This document shows positions 43,542 through 54,439 of a stretch of DNA of 64,000 nucleotides, one piece after another (within the stretch, counting starts at the first letter, position 1; each line of letters starts with the position of its first letter). Below the pieces are notes generated by a model. It had not been told where the DNA came from. It worked only from the letters and a program-made list of their open reading frames with translations, and made no database searches. Source of the DNA: Agriotes lineatus (Eukaryota; Arthropoda; Insecta; Coleoptera; Elateridae); contig CALNHX010003276.1 in the NCBI GenBank assembly GCA_940337035.1, forward strand, positions 62,001-126,000, given 5' to 3'. The position numbers and the translations under genes were made by a program.

Positions 43542-45275
43542 ACTAATGAAAAACATAAGTAATTAACAATGAATTCTATTAGAATAATAAAATATGCAAA
43601 AATGACAAAGGACGTTACAATAATTACTTATTAGAAAATGTTGGCCAGGTTAAAGACACAATGTTTACACTAAACACAAGTAACGAAAGTGACAACAATT
43701 AATATGCCTACATCCAAAACAGTAATAACTTTAAATTTGGCACAAAGGGACTACGTTACAATTAGTGGCACAACAACGTTTACTTGAACTTAAAGCACAA
43801 AACGACATATAGGCGTTAAAACTTGACGGTAATGTTCAACATCTCACGATTTAAATCAACCAATGGCACAATTTGCCAAGACAACACTTTAAAATCACTT
43901 CACTGTAAAGCTATCGGCATTGCACGTGTCTTGTGTTGGAGGAATCCAGACGTTCCATATTGATGTCCAATTCCAGCTGTAGGTCGCTCGCACCTTAGCT
44001 AATTGCCTTAGAAAACAAACGACAGGAAACCACATAGGGGCGATACTCGAGCGGGAGAGTGGCACTACATCCCCAAGACGAGGGTAACTTGAATGAAGCC
44101 CCTACGACACAGGCAGATTACTGTAGCGAAACTCGTAGTTTCATTCCAATGGTGGTTTAGCATAACAAACGAGGGCTTCACTTAAAAACCGCTTTACACG
44201 TGAATTTGGAGTTGCTTGACTCCATAATATAGAAAAACCTCTTGGACAAACATTCACTTAATCACCGGCTCGACAATGGCACCAACGTGGCTTCACAAAT
44301 TTTAGCATACAACTTTTTACACTGGCCACGACCGACAAACTCGTGCGCCATGGACACAACGACACCGACCTTCTGCATGCTCTGAAGGGTCGTCGCTGAA
44401 TGATGCTTCTGCCAACGATGCAAGAACAGAATGACAAGGTGCACGCTTAACTTAAGCGCGTTCCTTGTTCCACTCAGACCGCGCGGAAAATTCCAGCATG
44501 AAGAAACATAATTTTGCTTATAAAGGGGATTCACAGGTAAGTCATGCATTCGCCTCACTGGAACCAGGAACTCATTAAAAACGCGATAAGAGCAGGATGG
44601 CGTCACCCAGACAACATGCGAGAACAAAGCTCAATTTAGATTTGAAACGCTGTCGCGATATAAAATACAATGGGCAAAAAAACGCTAAATTGGGAATGTA
44701 AGGAAGGAAGTATCGGATGAACTAAAATTTGGAGGCCTTACCGAACTTGTAATTTAGGCTTGGCTGAATTGAGAAAAGGATTAAAATCAAAGCTACAAAT
44801 GGGCAAAAAGACGGATAAGGGCGAAAATACAGCAAATTGTCCTCCCATTACATGAAAATCTCCTTCTATTAAAGCCTAGGTCTTAGTAAAATGAAAAGGA
44901 TGAAAATGCTCTTCGAGTAGAATTCGATTAACTGAAGAATTATTATTATTTATGTCCTACCAGTACATTAATTAAAATTAATGACTCTATTTTAAGGTAT
45001 CTTAGATACAAAATAACGCTCCAGGGCAATTATTTTCTTCATAAGAACACTAGGGTTATTATGAAAAATTAACAGTATTTGTTTCCATGGATACAACCTT
45101 TATTTCAAAAATTATGGACCACTGTCACAATGAAAATTAATGACAGCTCATCTAATGTCACAACTCTAACTTATATCAGCTAACTAGATCAATCTTAAAT
45201 ACCATAGCATAGTAATTATATGAATTGAATATGAATATGAATTAGGTAAGAAAATTGGTAGGACATAAAACCTTG
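43542..45275. other. Intergenic stretch, one unrecognised open frame
   Basis: A - strand open frame of 121 codons at 44262-44627 lies in a more GC-rich patch (43960-44640). It has no motif I recognise and the ends look arbitrary. It could be decayed TE or exon sequence. The remainder is AT-rich with no features seen. Confidence 0.3.
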
Positions 45276-45403
45276 AAGGTACCACAGGCATTATGAGCTA
45301 AGAGCCTTCGATTGTTGTACACACCTCGGGCCAAAGGCCCTCGGTTAGTACACTAACAATCTTGGGCTCTTATTTTACTCATAATGCCCCTTGGTACCTT
45401 AAT
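45276..45403. repeat. Foldback repeat before the Jockey fragment
   Basis: Arms GAAGGTACCACAGGCATTAT and ATAATGCCCCTTGGTACCTT are inverted. Pairing continues inward: GAGCTAAGAGCC/GGGCTCTTA, GATTGTTG/AACAATC. Centre GGGCCAAAGGCCC near 45340. Arms about 58 bp. Confidence 0.75.
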
Positions 45404-45609
45404 AACTATAATGTATACAAACCACCTAAAATTACATGGCCCGCCAATGTACTTAATAAATACCCCTACCCCGCAATATATGCTGGGGATTTTAATAGCC
45501 ACCACACTGAATGGAAATACACAACATCTGATAATAATGGTACAAAGTTAATAGAATGGGCAGAGCTACATAAACTACAATTGATTTTTGACGCTAAGGA
45601 TAATGGAAC
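45380..45609 (+). pseudogene. Jockey-type LINE endonuclease fragment
   Basis: Encodes NVYKPPKITWPANVLNKYPY, then PAIYAGDFNSHHTEWKY, GTKLIEWAELHKLQLIFDAKD. GDFNSHH-W is the endonuclease block of Jockey-clade LINEs. The reading ends at the gypsy 5' LTR at 45610. I could not recognise its continuation after 49830, so the gypsy may have been inserted at the edge or the rest lost. Confidence 0.7.
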
Positions 45610-45739
45610 TGTAGGAGCCTTGGCGTCGCGTCATGGAAACCAACATAGTTTAGTTTTTTAGTTGATATTGTCATTCTGACATAACGCATGTATTAGTTAC
45701 TGAATAAATATTTTGAGTATACTACGTTCAGTATCTACA
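45610..45739 (+). repeat. Gypsy 5' LTR (130 bp)
   Basis: Starts TGTAGGAGCCTTGGCGTCGC and ends CGTTCAGTATCTACA. Contains GAATAAATA, a possible polyadenylation signal (AATAAA at about 45702). Very short for a gypsy LTR. Followed directly by GTGGTGACACCGACG, the place of the primer-binding site. I did not match it to a tRNA. Confidence 0.92.
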
Positions 45740-46555
45740 GTGGTGACACCGACGATATCAGAAACAAGGCAATCGCATGAGGATGAGGAAAATGGCACTG
45801 CACCCTCCGAGACAGCAGCTGATAGCACTGCTGTCGCACGTGTCGCGGTCAAGCCGCCTCCTTTTTGGCGAGAAGATCCAGCTCTTTGGTTTGCACAGCT
45901 AGAAGCACAATTTGCTACAGCTGGCATCACAACGGAACTGACAAAATTCCATTACGTTGTAGGTTCCATCGACACGTTTGTCCTCGCTCAGGTAGCCGAC
46001 ATCATTCGTAATGCACCTGCGACAGACCCCTACAACACCCTTAAAAAACGCCTTACTTCTTGCTTTGCGGAATCACAAGAGAAACGACTTGCACGCCTTC
46101 TGAAAGGTACGTCCCTGGGTGACAAGCGTCCCACTCAATTGCTACGAGAACTGCGAAACATAGCTGCAGGGGCAGTCAACGACGAAGTCCTCCAATCTAT
46201 TTTTATCAGAAGTTTACCATCCCAGATGCAGTCTATTATAGCTGTATCTCAGGGCAATCTTGATGATATCGCCCTTAGTGCTGACAAGGTTCATGACGTA
46301 TCAAACCACGAAGTGCTTACTATACAGGAGCCAAGTACCTCAGTCTTGCAGTCACAGTTGGACAACATCACCCAGACAATTACTCGACTGGAAGCACGTT
46401 TGTCTCGACCTCGCTCCCCTACTCCTCAGCCATCATCGACAGGTCGAAGCACACGGTACTGCTGGTATCATCTGAAGTTTGGCAACCGGGCCCGCCAATG
46501 CAAACCACCTTGTGAATTTCCTATTCAGGGAAACGGCAGACGTGGCCGCAATTAG
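45740..46555 (+). CDS. Gypsy gag
   Basis: The open frame is continuous from inside the LTR (about 45713) to TAG at 46553-46555. Contains PPPFWREDPALWFAQLEAQF and KRLTSCFAESQEKRLARLL, typical of gag capsid regions of this gypsy group. A C-terminal zinc-binding motif of form C-x2-H-x9-C-x3-C starts CWYHLKFG and is followed by a basic RGRN end. No ATG lies in frame before the capsid region; the first in-frame ATG is far inside. Start therefore unknown. Confidence 0.85.
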   Translation: MVTPTISETRQSHEDEENGTAPSETAADSTAVARVAVKPPPFWREDPALWFAQLEAQFATAGITTELTKFHYVVGSIDTFVLAQVADIIRNAPATDPYNTLKKRLTSCFAESQEKRLARLLKGTSLGDKRPTQLLRELRNIAAGAVNDEVLQSIFIRSLPSQMQSIIAVSQGNLDDIALSADKVHDVSNHEVLTIQEPSTSVLQSQLDNITQTITRLEARLSRPRSPTPQPSSTGRSTRYCWYHLKFGNRARQCKPPCEFPIQGNGRRGRN

Positions 46556-49500
46556 AGGCAAATGCTGCCACGCACCCTAGTCGCCTCATTGTACACGACC
46601 CGACCACCCAGTTGTCATTTCTCATTGACACTGGAGCAGATGTATCAGTAATTCCTCCAACGAAACGTAATTTGCCGGTAGATTCGTATCGCCTCTATGC
46701 CGCCAACGGCTCGGTGATCAAGACCTTCGGACAGAAAACCTTGAAAGTTGGACTAGGCCTTCGTAGTCTATTCAAGTGGACCTTCATTATGGCCGATGTG
46801 ACTAAACCTCTCATCGGAGCCGATTTTTTAGAAAATTTTGGTTTGTTAGTCGACCTCAAGAACCGCTGTCTTATTGACCGACTAACTTCTGACCGTTCAC
46901 TGTGTTCTGTCGTCGGCAGTCCAATTCCCAGCATCAAGACCTTCGACCAGCATATAACGTACCACGATATTCTCTGTCAATTCCCGGCTATAACACGACC
47001 ACCAGAAATCGTCCCTAAAGTAGCAAAGCACACAACAACGCATTACATCATCACTAAAGGGCCACCGGTGTTCGACAGAGCTCGTCGGCTTGCTCCAGAT
47101 AAACTTGAGGATGCTAAAAAAGAGTTCCAGTTCATGATGGATGCAGGGATCTGCCGCCCTTCCAAAAGTACATGGGCGAGTCTATTGCACATGGTTCGCA
47201 AGAAAAATGGTACCTGGAGGCCTTGCGGAGATTTTCGTCGTTTAAATGCCGCAACAGTCCCTGACCGGTATCCTTTACCACATCTCCAAGACTTTTCGCA
47301 CTTGCTACAAGGTAAAACTATCTTTACTACGCTGGACTTAAATAGAGCATATCATCAGATTCCAATTCAAGAAGAAGACATTCCTAAAACCGCAATAATT
47401 ACACCATTTGGATTATTTGAGTTTGTAAAGATGGCGTTCGGGCTCAGAAATGCTGCTCAGACAATGCAACGCTTTATGCATGAGGTTCTGGGAAATTTAT
47501 CTTTCGTCTTCGTGTACATAGACGACGTTCTCATAGCCTCCCGGGATGAAAACGAACATCGAAAGCACTTGATACAGGTTCTCGAACGTTTAGATCACTT
47601 TGGCATGACAATTAACATGGCCAAATGCCACTTTGGACAGAACGAGGTGCCCTTTCTCGGTCACTGGGTCACTGCGGTAGGGATTCAACCGCTACCCAAA
47701 CGCGTAGAAACCATCTTAGAGTACAAGCAACCTTCTACGGTACATGAGCTTCGTCAGTTCCTCGGCATAATAAATTTTTATCGCCGCTTCCTTCCCCAGG
47801 CAGCTCATCATCAAGCTGTTTTGAATGAATATTTAAAATCATCACGGAGGAAAGACAACAAGAAGATTGTTTGGACGGATGCTGCTTTTGCAGCGTTTAA
47901 CAAATGCAAGGATGACCTCGCTTCTGCAACACTCCTAGCACACCCGTCGACCAGTTTCCGTCTTGGCTTGTCCGTCGATGCATCAGATTTGGCAGTAGGA
48001 GCGGCGCTACATCAGCTTCACAACGGGAGTTGGCAGCCGCTCGGGTTCTTTTCGAGAAAACTCAAGCCTGCGGAGCAGCGGTACAGCACATACGATCGTG
48101 AGCTTCTAGCTGCTTACTTGGCTGTAAAGCACTTTCGGCATATGGTTGAGGGCAGAGAGTTCACGCTGTTTACTGACCACAAACCCCTCGTCTATGCATT
48201 CTCGCAGAAAGCTGACAAATGCTCCCCGCGTCAACTAAGACATCTGGATTATATCGGGCAGTTTTCCACTGATATTCAACATATCTCAGGTCGGGATAAC
48301 ATCGTGGCTGACACGTTATCGAGGCTTTGCACCATTGAGATACCATCCCATATTGATCCAGAGACCTTGGCTGTGTCTCAAGGGCAAGACGAAGAGTTAT
48401 CTCACCTGTTACAATCGAAGAAGACCTCCCTCAAGCTTGAAGTCGTCCTGTGCAATGACTGTGAGTTGTATTGTGATACCTCCACGGATCGCGCTCGTCC
48501 TTATGTACCTCTTACACTACGACGATCACTTTTCAACAGCTTACATAACCTGTCTCATCCTGGCATTCGTAGCTCGGTCCGTTTGGTGCGGCGCCGATAC
48601 GTTTGGCCATCGATGAACTCTGACTGCCGCACCTGGGCCCGCAACTGCGTCCAATGTCAACGCAGTAAGGTTGGTCGTCATACACAGGCACCCTTGGACA
48701 AGTTTCCACTAGCGGAAGATCGTTTCGACCACGTCAACATCGATATAGTCGGTCCACTTCCACCATCAGAAGGTTTTCGCTACATTCTAACATGCATCGA
48801 CCGGTTCAGTAGATGGCCTGAAGCTTTTCCAATGACTGATATGTCGGCGGATACCGTAGCGAAGACTTTCTTCGGGAACTGGATATCACGCTACGGCGTT
48901 CCTTCCCGGTTAACATCAGATCAGGGCAGGCAATTTGAATCTGAGTTATTCCGGTCTCTGGCCAACCTGTTAGGAGTCACTAAGTTCCGTACTACACCTT
49001 ATCATCCAGCTAGCAATGGAATGATTGAGCGCTGGCACCGCTCACTAAAAGCAGCTCTCATGTGTCATGCTCCACGTCCGTGGACTCAGGTTTTGCCAAC
49101 TGTACTGCTTGGATTACGCACCGCCGTGAAAGAGGATTTTGGATGCTCATCAGCCGAGCTCCTCTATGGTACAACGCTGCGGCTCCCTGGTGACTTATTC
49201 GAACATTCAAGAGTATTTCACGGCTATGGTAATGAATATGTGGACAATCTACGCCGTACCATCAGGCAATTAAAGCCCACTGCAGCCGATCACGGAATAA
49301 TGAAAACTTTTGTGCACAAGAATCTTGCTACATGTACTCATGTTTTCATCCGCTCAGATGCTGTAAAACCTCCACTACAACCCCCATTTGAAGGACCCTT
49401 CCGTGTGCTGAGCAGAATGGGCAAAGTCTTCAAGCTGCTTGTTAAAGGATTAGAAAAGAATATCAGCATAGACAGACTTAAACCGGCATTTTTGGAAAGT

Positions 49501-49707
49501 CAGTCCATTATCACAATACCGTTAGCACCTCCATCTGTTTCACCAACTGCCCCTATTCCACCAACTACGTCTACCGCTAAAGCTGCTCCTGACACTCCAA
49601 CCGAAACTGTTATTCCTGTTCTCTCTACTTCCCGGCCCCATCGTACTCGTCAACGTCCCGTGCGTTTCTGTACGTACACCGCTGTCGCTAGGGGGGGAGC
49701 ACTGTAG
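46516..49707 (+). CDS. Gypsy pol (protease, RT, RNase H, integrase)
   Basis: In the -1 frame relative to gag, overlapping it by 40 bases. Order: aspartic protease (FLIDTGADVS), RT with KKNGTWRPCGDFRRLN, FTTLDLNRAYHQIPI and the catalytic VYIDDVLIAS (YIDD at about 47515), RNase H (LSVDASDLAVGAALHQ, YDRELLAAYLAVKHF, FTDHKPL), integrase zinc domain (H-x4-H...C-x2-C, 48540-48660) and a DDE core with IDIVGPLPPS, TSDQGRQFES and SNGMIERWH (spacing D-35-E). Ends with a proline/threonine-rich tail just inside the 3' LTR. About 1063 codons, no stop. All catalytic residues checked by eye are present. Confidence 0.95.
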   Translation: MSYSGKRQTWPQLEANAATHPSRLIVHDPTTQLSFLIDTGADVSVIPPTKRNLPVDSYRLYAANGSVIKTFGQKTLKVGLGLRSLFKWTFIMADVTKPLIGADFLENFGLLVDLKNRCLIDRLTSDRSLCSVVGSPIPSIKTFDQHITYHDILCQFPAITRPPEIVPKVAKHTTTHYIITKGPPVFDRARRLAPDKLEDAKKEFQFMMDAGICRPSKSTWASLLHMVRKKNGTWRPCGDFRRLNAATVPDRYPLPHLQDFSHLLQGKTIFTTLDLNRAYHQIPIQEEDIPKTAIITPFGLFEFVKMAFGLRNAAQTMQRFMHEVLGNLSFVFVYIDDVLIASRDENEHRKHLIQVLERLDHFGMTINMAKCHFGQNEVPFLGHWVTAVGIQPLPKRVETILEYKQPSTVHELRQFLGIINFYRRFLPQAAHHQAVLNEYLKSSRRKDNKKIVWTDAAFAAFNKCKDDLASATLLAHPSTSFRLGLSVDASDLAVGAALHQLHNGSWQPLGFFSRKLKPAEQRYSTYDRELLAAYLAVKHFRHMVEGREFTLFTDHKPLVYAFSQKADKCSPRQLRHLDYIGQFSTDIQHISGRDNIVADTLSRLCTIEIPSHIDPETLAVSQGQDEELSHLLQSKKTSLKLEVVLCNDCELYCDTSTDRARPYVPLTLRRSLFNSLHNLSHPGIRSSVRLVRRRYVWPSMNSDCRTWARNCVQCQRSKVGRHTQAPLDKFPLAEDRFDHVNIDIVGPLPPSEGFRYILTCIDRFSRWPEAFPMTDMSADTVAKTFFGNWISRYGVPSRLTSDQGRQFESELFRSLANLLGVTKFRTTPYHPASNGMIERWHRSLKAALMCHAPRPWTQVLPTVLLGLRTAVKEDFGCSSAELLYGTTLRLPGDLFEHSRVFHGYGNEYVDNLRRTIRQLKPTAADHGIMKTFVHKNLATCTHVFIRSDAVKPPLQPPFEGPFRVLSRMGKVFKLLVKGLEKNISIDRLKPAFLESQSIITIPLAPPSVSPTAPIPPTTSTAKAAPDTPTETVIPVLSTSRPHRTRQRPVRFCTYTAVARGGAL
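46528..46534 (+). promoter_or_regulatory. Programmed -1 frameshift site
   Basis: The heptamer GGGAAAC sits in the gag frame as G GGA AAC, a classical X-XXY-YYZ slippery site, inside the gag-pol overlap. Six bases later CGTGGC (46541-46546) can pair with GCCACG (46567-46572). A -1 slip would place ribosomes exactly in the pol frame. Confidence 0.8.
49691..49702 (+). promoter_or_regulatory. Polypurine tract
   Basis: GGGGGGGAG followed by CAC, immediately before the 3' LTR, as expected for plus-strand priming. Confidence 0.8.
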
Positions 49708-49830
49708 GAGCCTTGGCGTCGCGTCATGGAAACCAACATAGTTGAGTTTTAGTTGATATTGTCATTCTGACATAACGTATGTATTAGTTACTGAATAAAT
49801 ATTTTGAGTATACTACGTTCAGTATCTACA
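49703..49830 (+). repeat. Gypsy 3' LTR (128 bp)
   Basis: Same as the 5' LTR except for a T/G and C/T substitution and a 2-bp shorter T run. Ends AGTATCTACA. Confidence 0.92.
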
Positions 49831-51984
49831 ATTTCAAATAAACATTTAGTAGCTGCAGTAGTCCATTGCAATAATCGGGAGAACTCCGCAGGCTTACTTC
49901 GAGAATATATCTGGTTTACTGCTACTGCATGGCCGGCTGCAACCACTTGATAGCTAAAGTATAATGGTTTTTCTCTAAAAATTATCAATTTACTTTAAAT
50001 TTAGAACTTTTGTGCACATCTACACAGTAAAGGCTTTCATTTAAAAAAGAATTATCGAAATCGGCCCAGTGGAAGTCTCACGCTTCACGTTTTAAATATA
50101 TAGATATTGTCAACATTAGTTTTACCAAATGTTAAATATCTAAACTTGATTTAAATGAATATTCTCTAAAATAACCTAATACCAAAATGTAAATTTCAAA
50201 TTATATTGATCGAAAAACGTCTAATACTCGAATCACTATTAAATTTAGAAAATTAGTTCTTCTAAATTAATTTATAAATATGTTTACAATTATTTTAATA
50301 ATTTGCCACACCAAACTTGCTATATAACTTCTTAATATTTCGTAATAAATGGGTACTAACCTTCTGATTGTCCATTTTGTACCTGAATGTGTTATCTCAG
50401 CTTCTAACTGGATAAATTTTAGTCCGAAAACACCTCCCTGGGTTGTTCCTGACCAAAACAAAGCTCGTTGTAGCTCTTTGAAACCTCTATTATGTGGATA
50501 GACATTTCAACACCCACTTTCACTTTTTTACTGGCTTTGTAGTAAAATACCACGTTAAATAGAATCAAACAATCTTTAATTATATATTTAAATAATATTT
50601 GTAACTTATAGTCAAATGTGATCCTAGATACTATATTGCTACTATGTATCAAATCATCAAGTATTATTATTCACAATTAATGGGCATTTAACCCTTAACG
50701 TGACTAGTTATAGTAGATTATCAATTCAAGATATTTTTTACTACTTGATATAAACAACCCTGTTGTTGCCCTTTACAGCACCACCAGTTAAAACATACAA
50801 CTGTTACACCATATGATATACATTGGATATATCTGGATATTATTTAATTAATCAAATTTATCATTCATACGATATGCTATTACAAAACATAGTTTTATAT
50901 ATTTCTATCTGTTTTGTACCTGTATTTGGTTAAAAGAAATAAAATAAATATTATTCCAATTTCTTCAACCCTTACTTTACACTATCATGAAGTGATTTCA
51001 TACTCGTAAGTGAACATTTTAATACTCAAAAACCAAAAGGGCCGTAGAAATAAAATGTGTTTTAAATAGACGATGTATTATAGTGTGATTGAAAGAGTTA
51101 ATGCTAAAATTAGCTGCAGTTATCTCTTTTTTCAGGGTTTGACTTCATGTTTATGAAGATTTCACATATTATTTTTTCAAATCGGAGCCCATCAAACCCC
51201 TGATTTGCACTTTATGTCTTAATCGCGCTGGCAACCTGTCAGTTTATTGTCGAGAACCCGGAAGTCCTTAAAATGCGGACTTTTTCTCGGCCGGTGTAGA
51301 ACAGGAACGACAAGAATAAATCGATCCAGTTCCAAGCGGGCAGTAATTTTTAGTGCCACCGTTCTTTGAAAAATAATACCGGCAGCGCTAGATTTATGGC
51401 GTACTTGCTGCATACTTATCAATTTGTTGTCATTAGCTATATTTACAGCAAATAACTTGTCTCGCCGATGTTATTTATTATCAATAAACTGATTAGTGCC
51501 GTCCGCGGATTCCTGCTGCCTGCTACCGCGTGCCTCTGGCTTGCAAGAACCTGAAAAGCGTTATGCAAGTGCAGCCATAAACCTCGAACTGATTTACAAT
51601 TGACGATTTACGATCTGCGCTTTATTGGCTGATTCCCATTCTTTCGCAGGATGACATCCGTCCGATTGGAATTCTATGGGAAAGGATTTTTTTAAATACC
51701 TCATAGTTTGCAGGATGAATGTAAAGCATTTAAGTTAGTCAATGCAATTTAGCTTATAGGATATTCGTTAACGATTTTTATTTTATTACAGTATTTTTTC
51801 TTCAAATCAAATTGGGCATGGATCTTAAAAGTTATCATGTCGTTTAATTTGAGATACAGTTACAAAGTCTGTTTTGTCGTTATTTTAACAAATATTTGAC
51901 CTGGCACTTAATTTTTCAAATATGTTTAAAATGGTGAACATTTTCCAGTAGGTGATTTTTGAGGCTTTCATGGCCATTGTCATT
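49831..51984. other. AT-rich intergenic sequence, no gene seen
   Basis: No exon, RNA gene or TE boundary recognised. The patch 51180-51700 is less AT-rich, but its frames are short and unfamiliar. Confidence 0.4.
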
Positions 51985-52091
51985 AAGTAACAAACAACTT
52001 CCGGGATTGGACCGTGTCATGATTGAGATCGAAGAACTGTTCTTCGATCTCAATCATAACACGGTCCAATCCCGGAAGTCGTTTGTTACTT
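51985..52091. repeat. Near-perfect long hairpin (53-bp arms, 1-nt loop)
   Basis: The left arm starts AAGTAACAAACAACTTCCGG and runs to GAAGAAC at 52037. The right arm 52039-52091 is its reverse complement at 51 of 53 positions. A direct repeat ATTTTCCAGTAGGT lies on both sides (51939-51952 and 52091-52104). Confidence 0.92.
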
Positions 52092-52439
52092 ATTTTCCAG
52101 TAGGTACTCATTTCATTTTAAAAAATTTGTGAAAACGTTTAAGTATTCAAGTGGGTATTGAATCGAACTAACTACATAATGACGCAACCTGCTAGCATTA
52201 TCTACGGTCTCCCGTTCAATACCTACTAGGTATCTCTTTACATGGTAAATCCTATCGACCTGAGCAACCCTACCTTAAATATAAGGATGAAAATTAGATT
52301 TAATAATATATCCCTGGTCTTAATTCACTCACTTATATTAGAAAGACTTTTACAGTACCTTTAAGGCAGAGATCGATAAGCGATTTCTACGCCAAGATTA
52401 GGAAAAAGATAATATACACACCAATTATAGGATTCCTAA

Positions 52440-53790
52440 GTTAGAATGAGGAAACAAAACACATGGTAGTATGAAATACTAGATTTTTCTATCAACCAAC
52501 ACAAAAAGCTACATGGATATTTCCGAATGGGAAAACATTCAACCAGATAGCAGAATTGATATTAGAACCATGTGAAACAACGTCTAGAGAAAATAAATAT
52601 TACTAGAATAAAAGTAGCTAGACATAACCAGAAATGTGGTACAGATACAATTAATCTAAAAGTAACGCTAGTTAGTTACTAAGAAGGAAAAATAGCCCGT
52701 CTCCTCAGGATGTTATGCGGACTAAGAAGTACTAACCCACGGTGTCACGCATTTATAAGCTACGACGATAAGCGAAAATAAAATATCACAACAAGTGTAA
52801 AAATCAATACACGGAAAAAATAAAGCGGGAGATAAATTAAAGCTGGTATCAACACGAGGGAAGGAAGACGAATACAATGAAACAAGAAGAACAGCGGGAA
52901 GCGTATTCAAGAGAAGCAGAAACAAAAATTTTACGAAATACAACTGAGATTATACAATAATACTAAAATAAAGAAATAAAAATATATAAGGCGATAAAAG
53001 ACACTAGAAGATAACTCAGTGTGCAGGAGCAAAAGAAAAGAAATATTAACAAAAAGATCAAAAAGTGATAGAAATATGGAAGGTATATTTCATAGAGCTA
53101 CTAAGAAAGAAGCCGAAAAAGGCAGATCCACAATAGAGCGGTTGTTTATTATCAAACAGATAATGACACAAGGGTGGGAATATAGTACGGTAATTTAGCA
53201 GATATTTCAAGACTTTAAACAGGCCTACGCGCCTACGATAGCATTGATCGACAGCATTATATAACGCTATGGAAGAAATAACTATTCTACTCAAATCGAA
53301 GAGGTTTATACAAGCGACTATGATAAATTCAGATATCCAAATAATTAACTATCGTACTATAGACAAATAATTTCAATAGGTAGATGAACTGGTATCAGTT
53401 TTATTTGACCTAACGTTAGAAAATGTTATCGGGAAAATACATACCAATGGCATTATCATGAATAAAATATGTAAACTGTTGGTCTATGCAGACGACATAA
53501 ACATAGACATATCTTAAACACAAAGAAAGCATCAACACCTTAGTGGTCGTCGCTCTTATAGAAAAGCATTTATTCCTTATTCAAGAGATTAGGCTAGCCA
53601 AATGTCCCAGGCGCCGCCCAAAAAGGCTTATAAAAACCACACTTTGTGTAGTTACTAACAAATGTCAACCCACATTAAGAGGAAGAAGAAGAAAAAAAGA
53701 AGCACAGATGGCGTACGCCTCTATGAAGACAAAACCAATGTCAAGATATTTAACAAGAGTTCAATCCTTTGAACATTTCTAATATATAAC
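52440..53790 (+). pseudogene. Decayed LINE RT remnant
   Basis: A-rich sequence in the style of the LINE at 14281-19335. Recognisable pieces are FKQAYA followed by a one-base-shifted SIDRQHYITLWKK near 53215-53275 (RT block A, D-K-AYDSIDR), and KICKLLVYADDINIDIS near 53467-53517 (YADD block). Everything is interrupted by stops. No endonuclease recognised. Confidence 0.65.
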
Positions 53791-54439
53791 CTTGTAGCAA
53801 TTAATCTTGCTCTGACGAAGTATACAACAACGACCAAATAAGTGTGCTAGTACAGGAATGTACATTGTACAGCGACGACAAAATCGAACAATCCCAGTAA
53901 TAAAATGTCGAAACGAATTCAACGTATTTCAGTCATATCAAATTGTTCCTGAAGAAATACTACGTCTATGTATTACACTGCCATAAAAAAGACTCTGTCT
54001 TCGACTCCCATAAAACAGCTCTAGAGAAATATACGTTATAGAATCTTACCCTAAAGATGTAATTCGGTTATATCGTAATATATGCCTTGCCGGAAAATCT
54101 CTAAGGACTGAGCGTACAAGACATCAAAATGGGGTATCAGCCCTTTAGCAAGTCTTTTCGCAAAAATAGCATTTTTGTAAACGAACGTTTACCTTTGCTA
54201 TTTGTAAGTGTGTATCTCTCTTGTTTCGCTATGGAAACGAAATAAGTTGCCAACCTCGTTAAAATCCCTTAACATACGTAGGTATGAACCAGAAGAATTG
54301 TCAAAGAATCTGCTTCAAAATATACTTGTCGCCTACATTGATTGCCTAACGAGAAGGGGCAAAATTTATATTATTTAATTCTTTAAAAGTAACATGTTTT
54401 ACATTTGCGCCATTTTACACAAATGGCACTTGGATATTT
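53791..54439. other. Sequence after the LINE remnant, nothing clear
   Basis: May include the decayed C-terminus of the LINE. No motif found. Confidence 0.35.

Larger units (their letters stand above)
45610..49830 (+). mobile_element. Ty3/gypsy LTR retrotransposon, near-intact
   Basis: 4.22 kb from TG (45610) to CA (49830), with short LTRs at each end, gag and pol both open, a frameshift site between them, and a polypurine tract before the 3' LTR. No env-like ORF and no chromodomain recognised. The flanks GGAAC / ATTTC do not match, so a target duplication is not visible. This may reflect recombination or sequence decay. The two LTRs differ by about three substitutions and a 2-bp indel, so insertion is fairly recent. 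Confidence 0.93.

Noticed and set aside
44262..44627. 121-codon - strand ORF as a gene
   Set aside because: No recognisable domain, no splice context, and the surrounding sequence looks like decayed repeat DNA. Left as unassigned.
53543..53782. Basic + strand ORF of 79 codons
   Set aside because: It lies directly behind the YADD block of a decayed LINE and is best read as part of that remnant.
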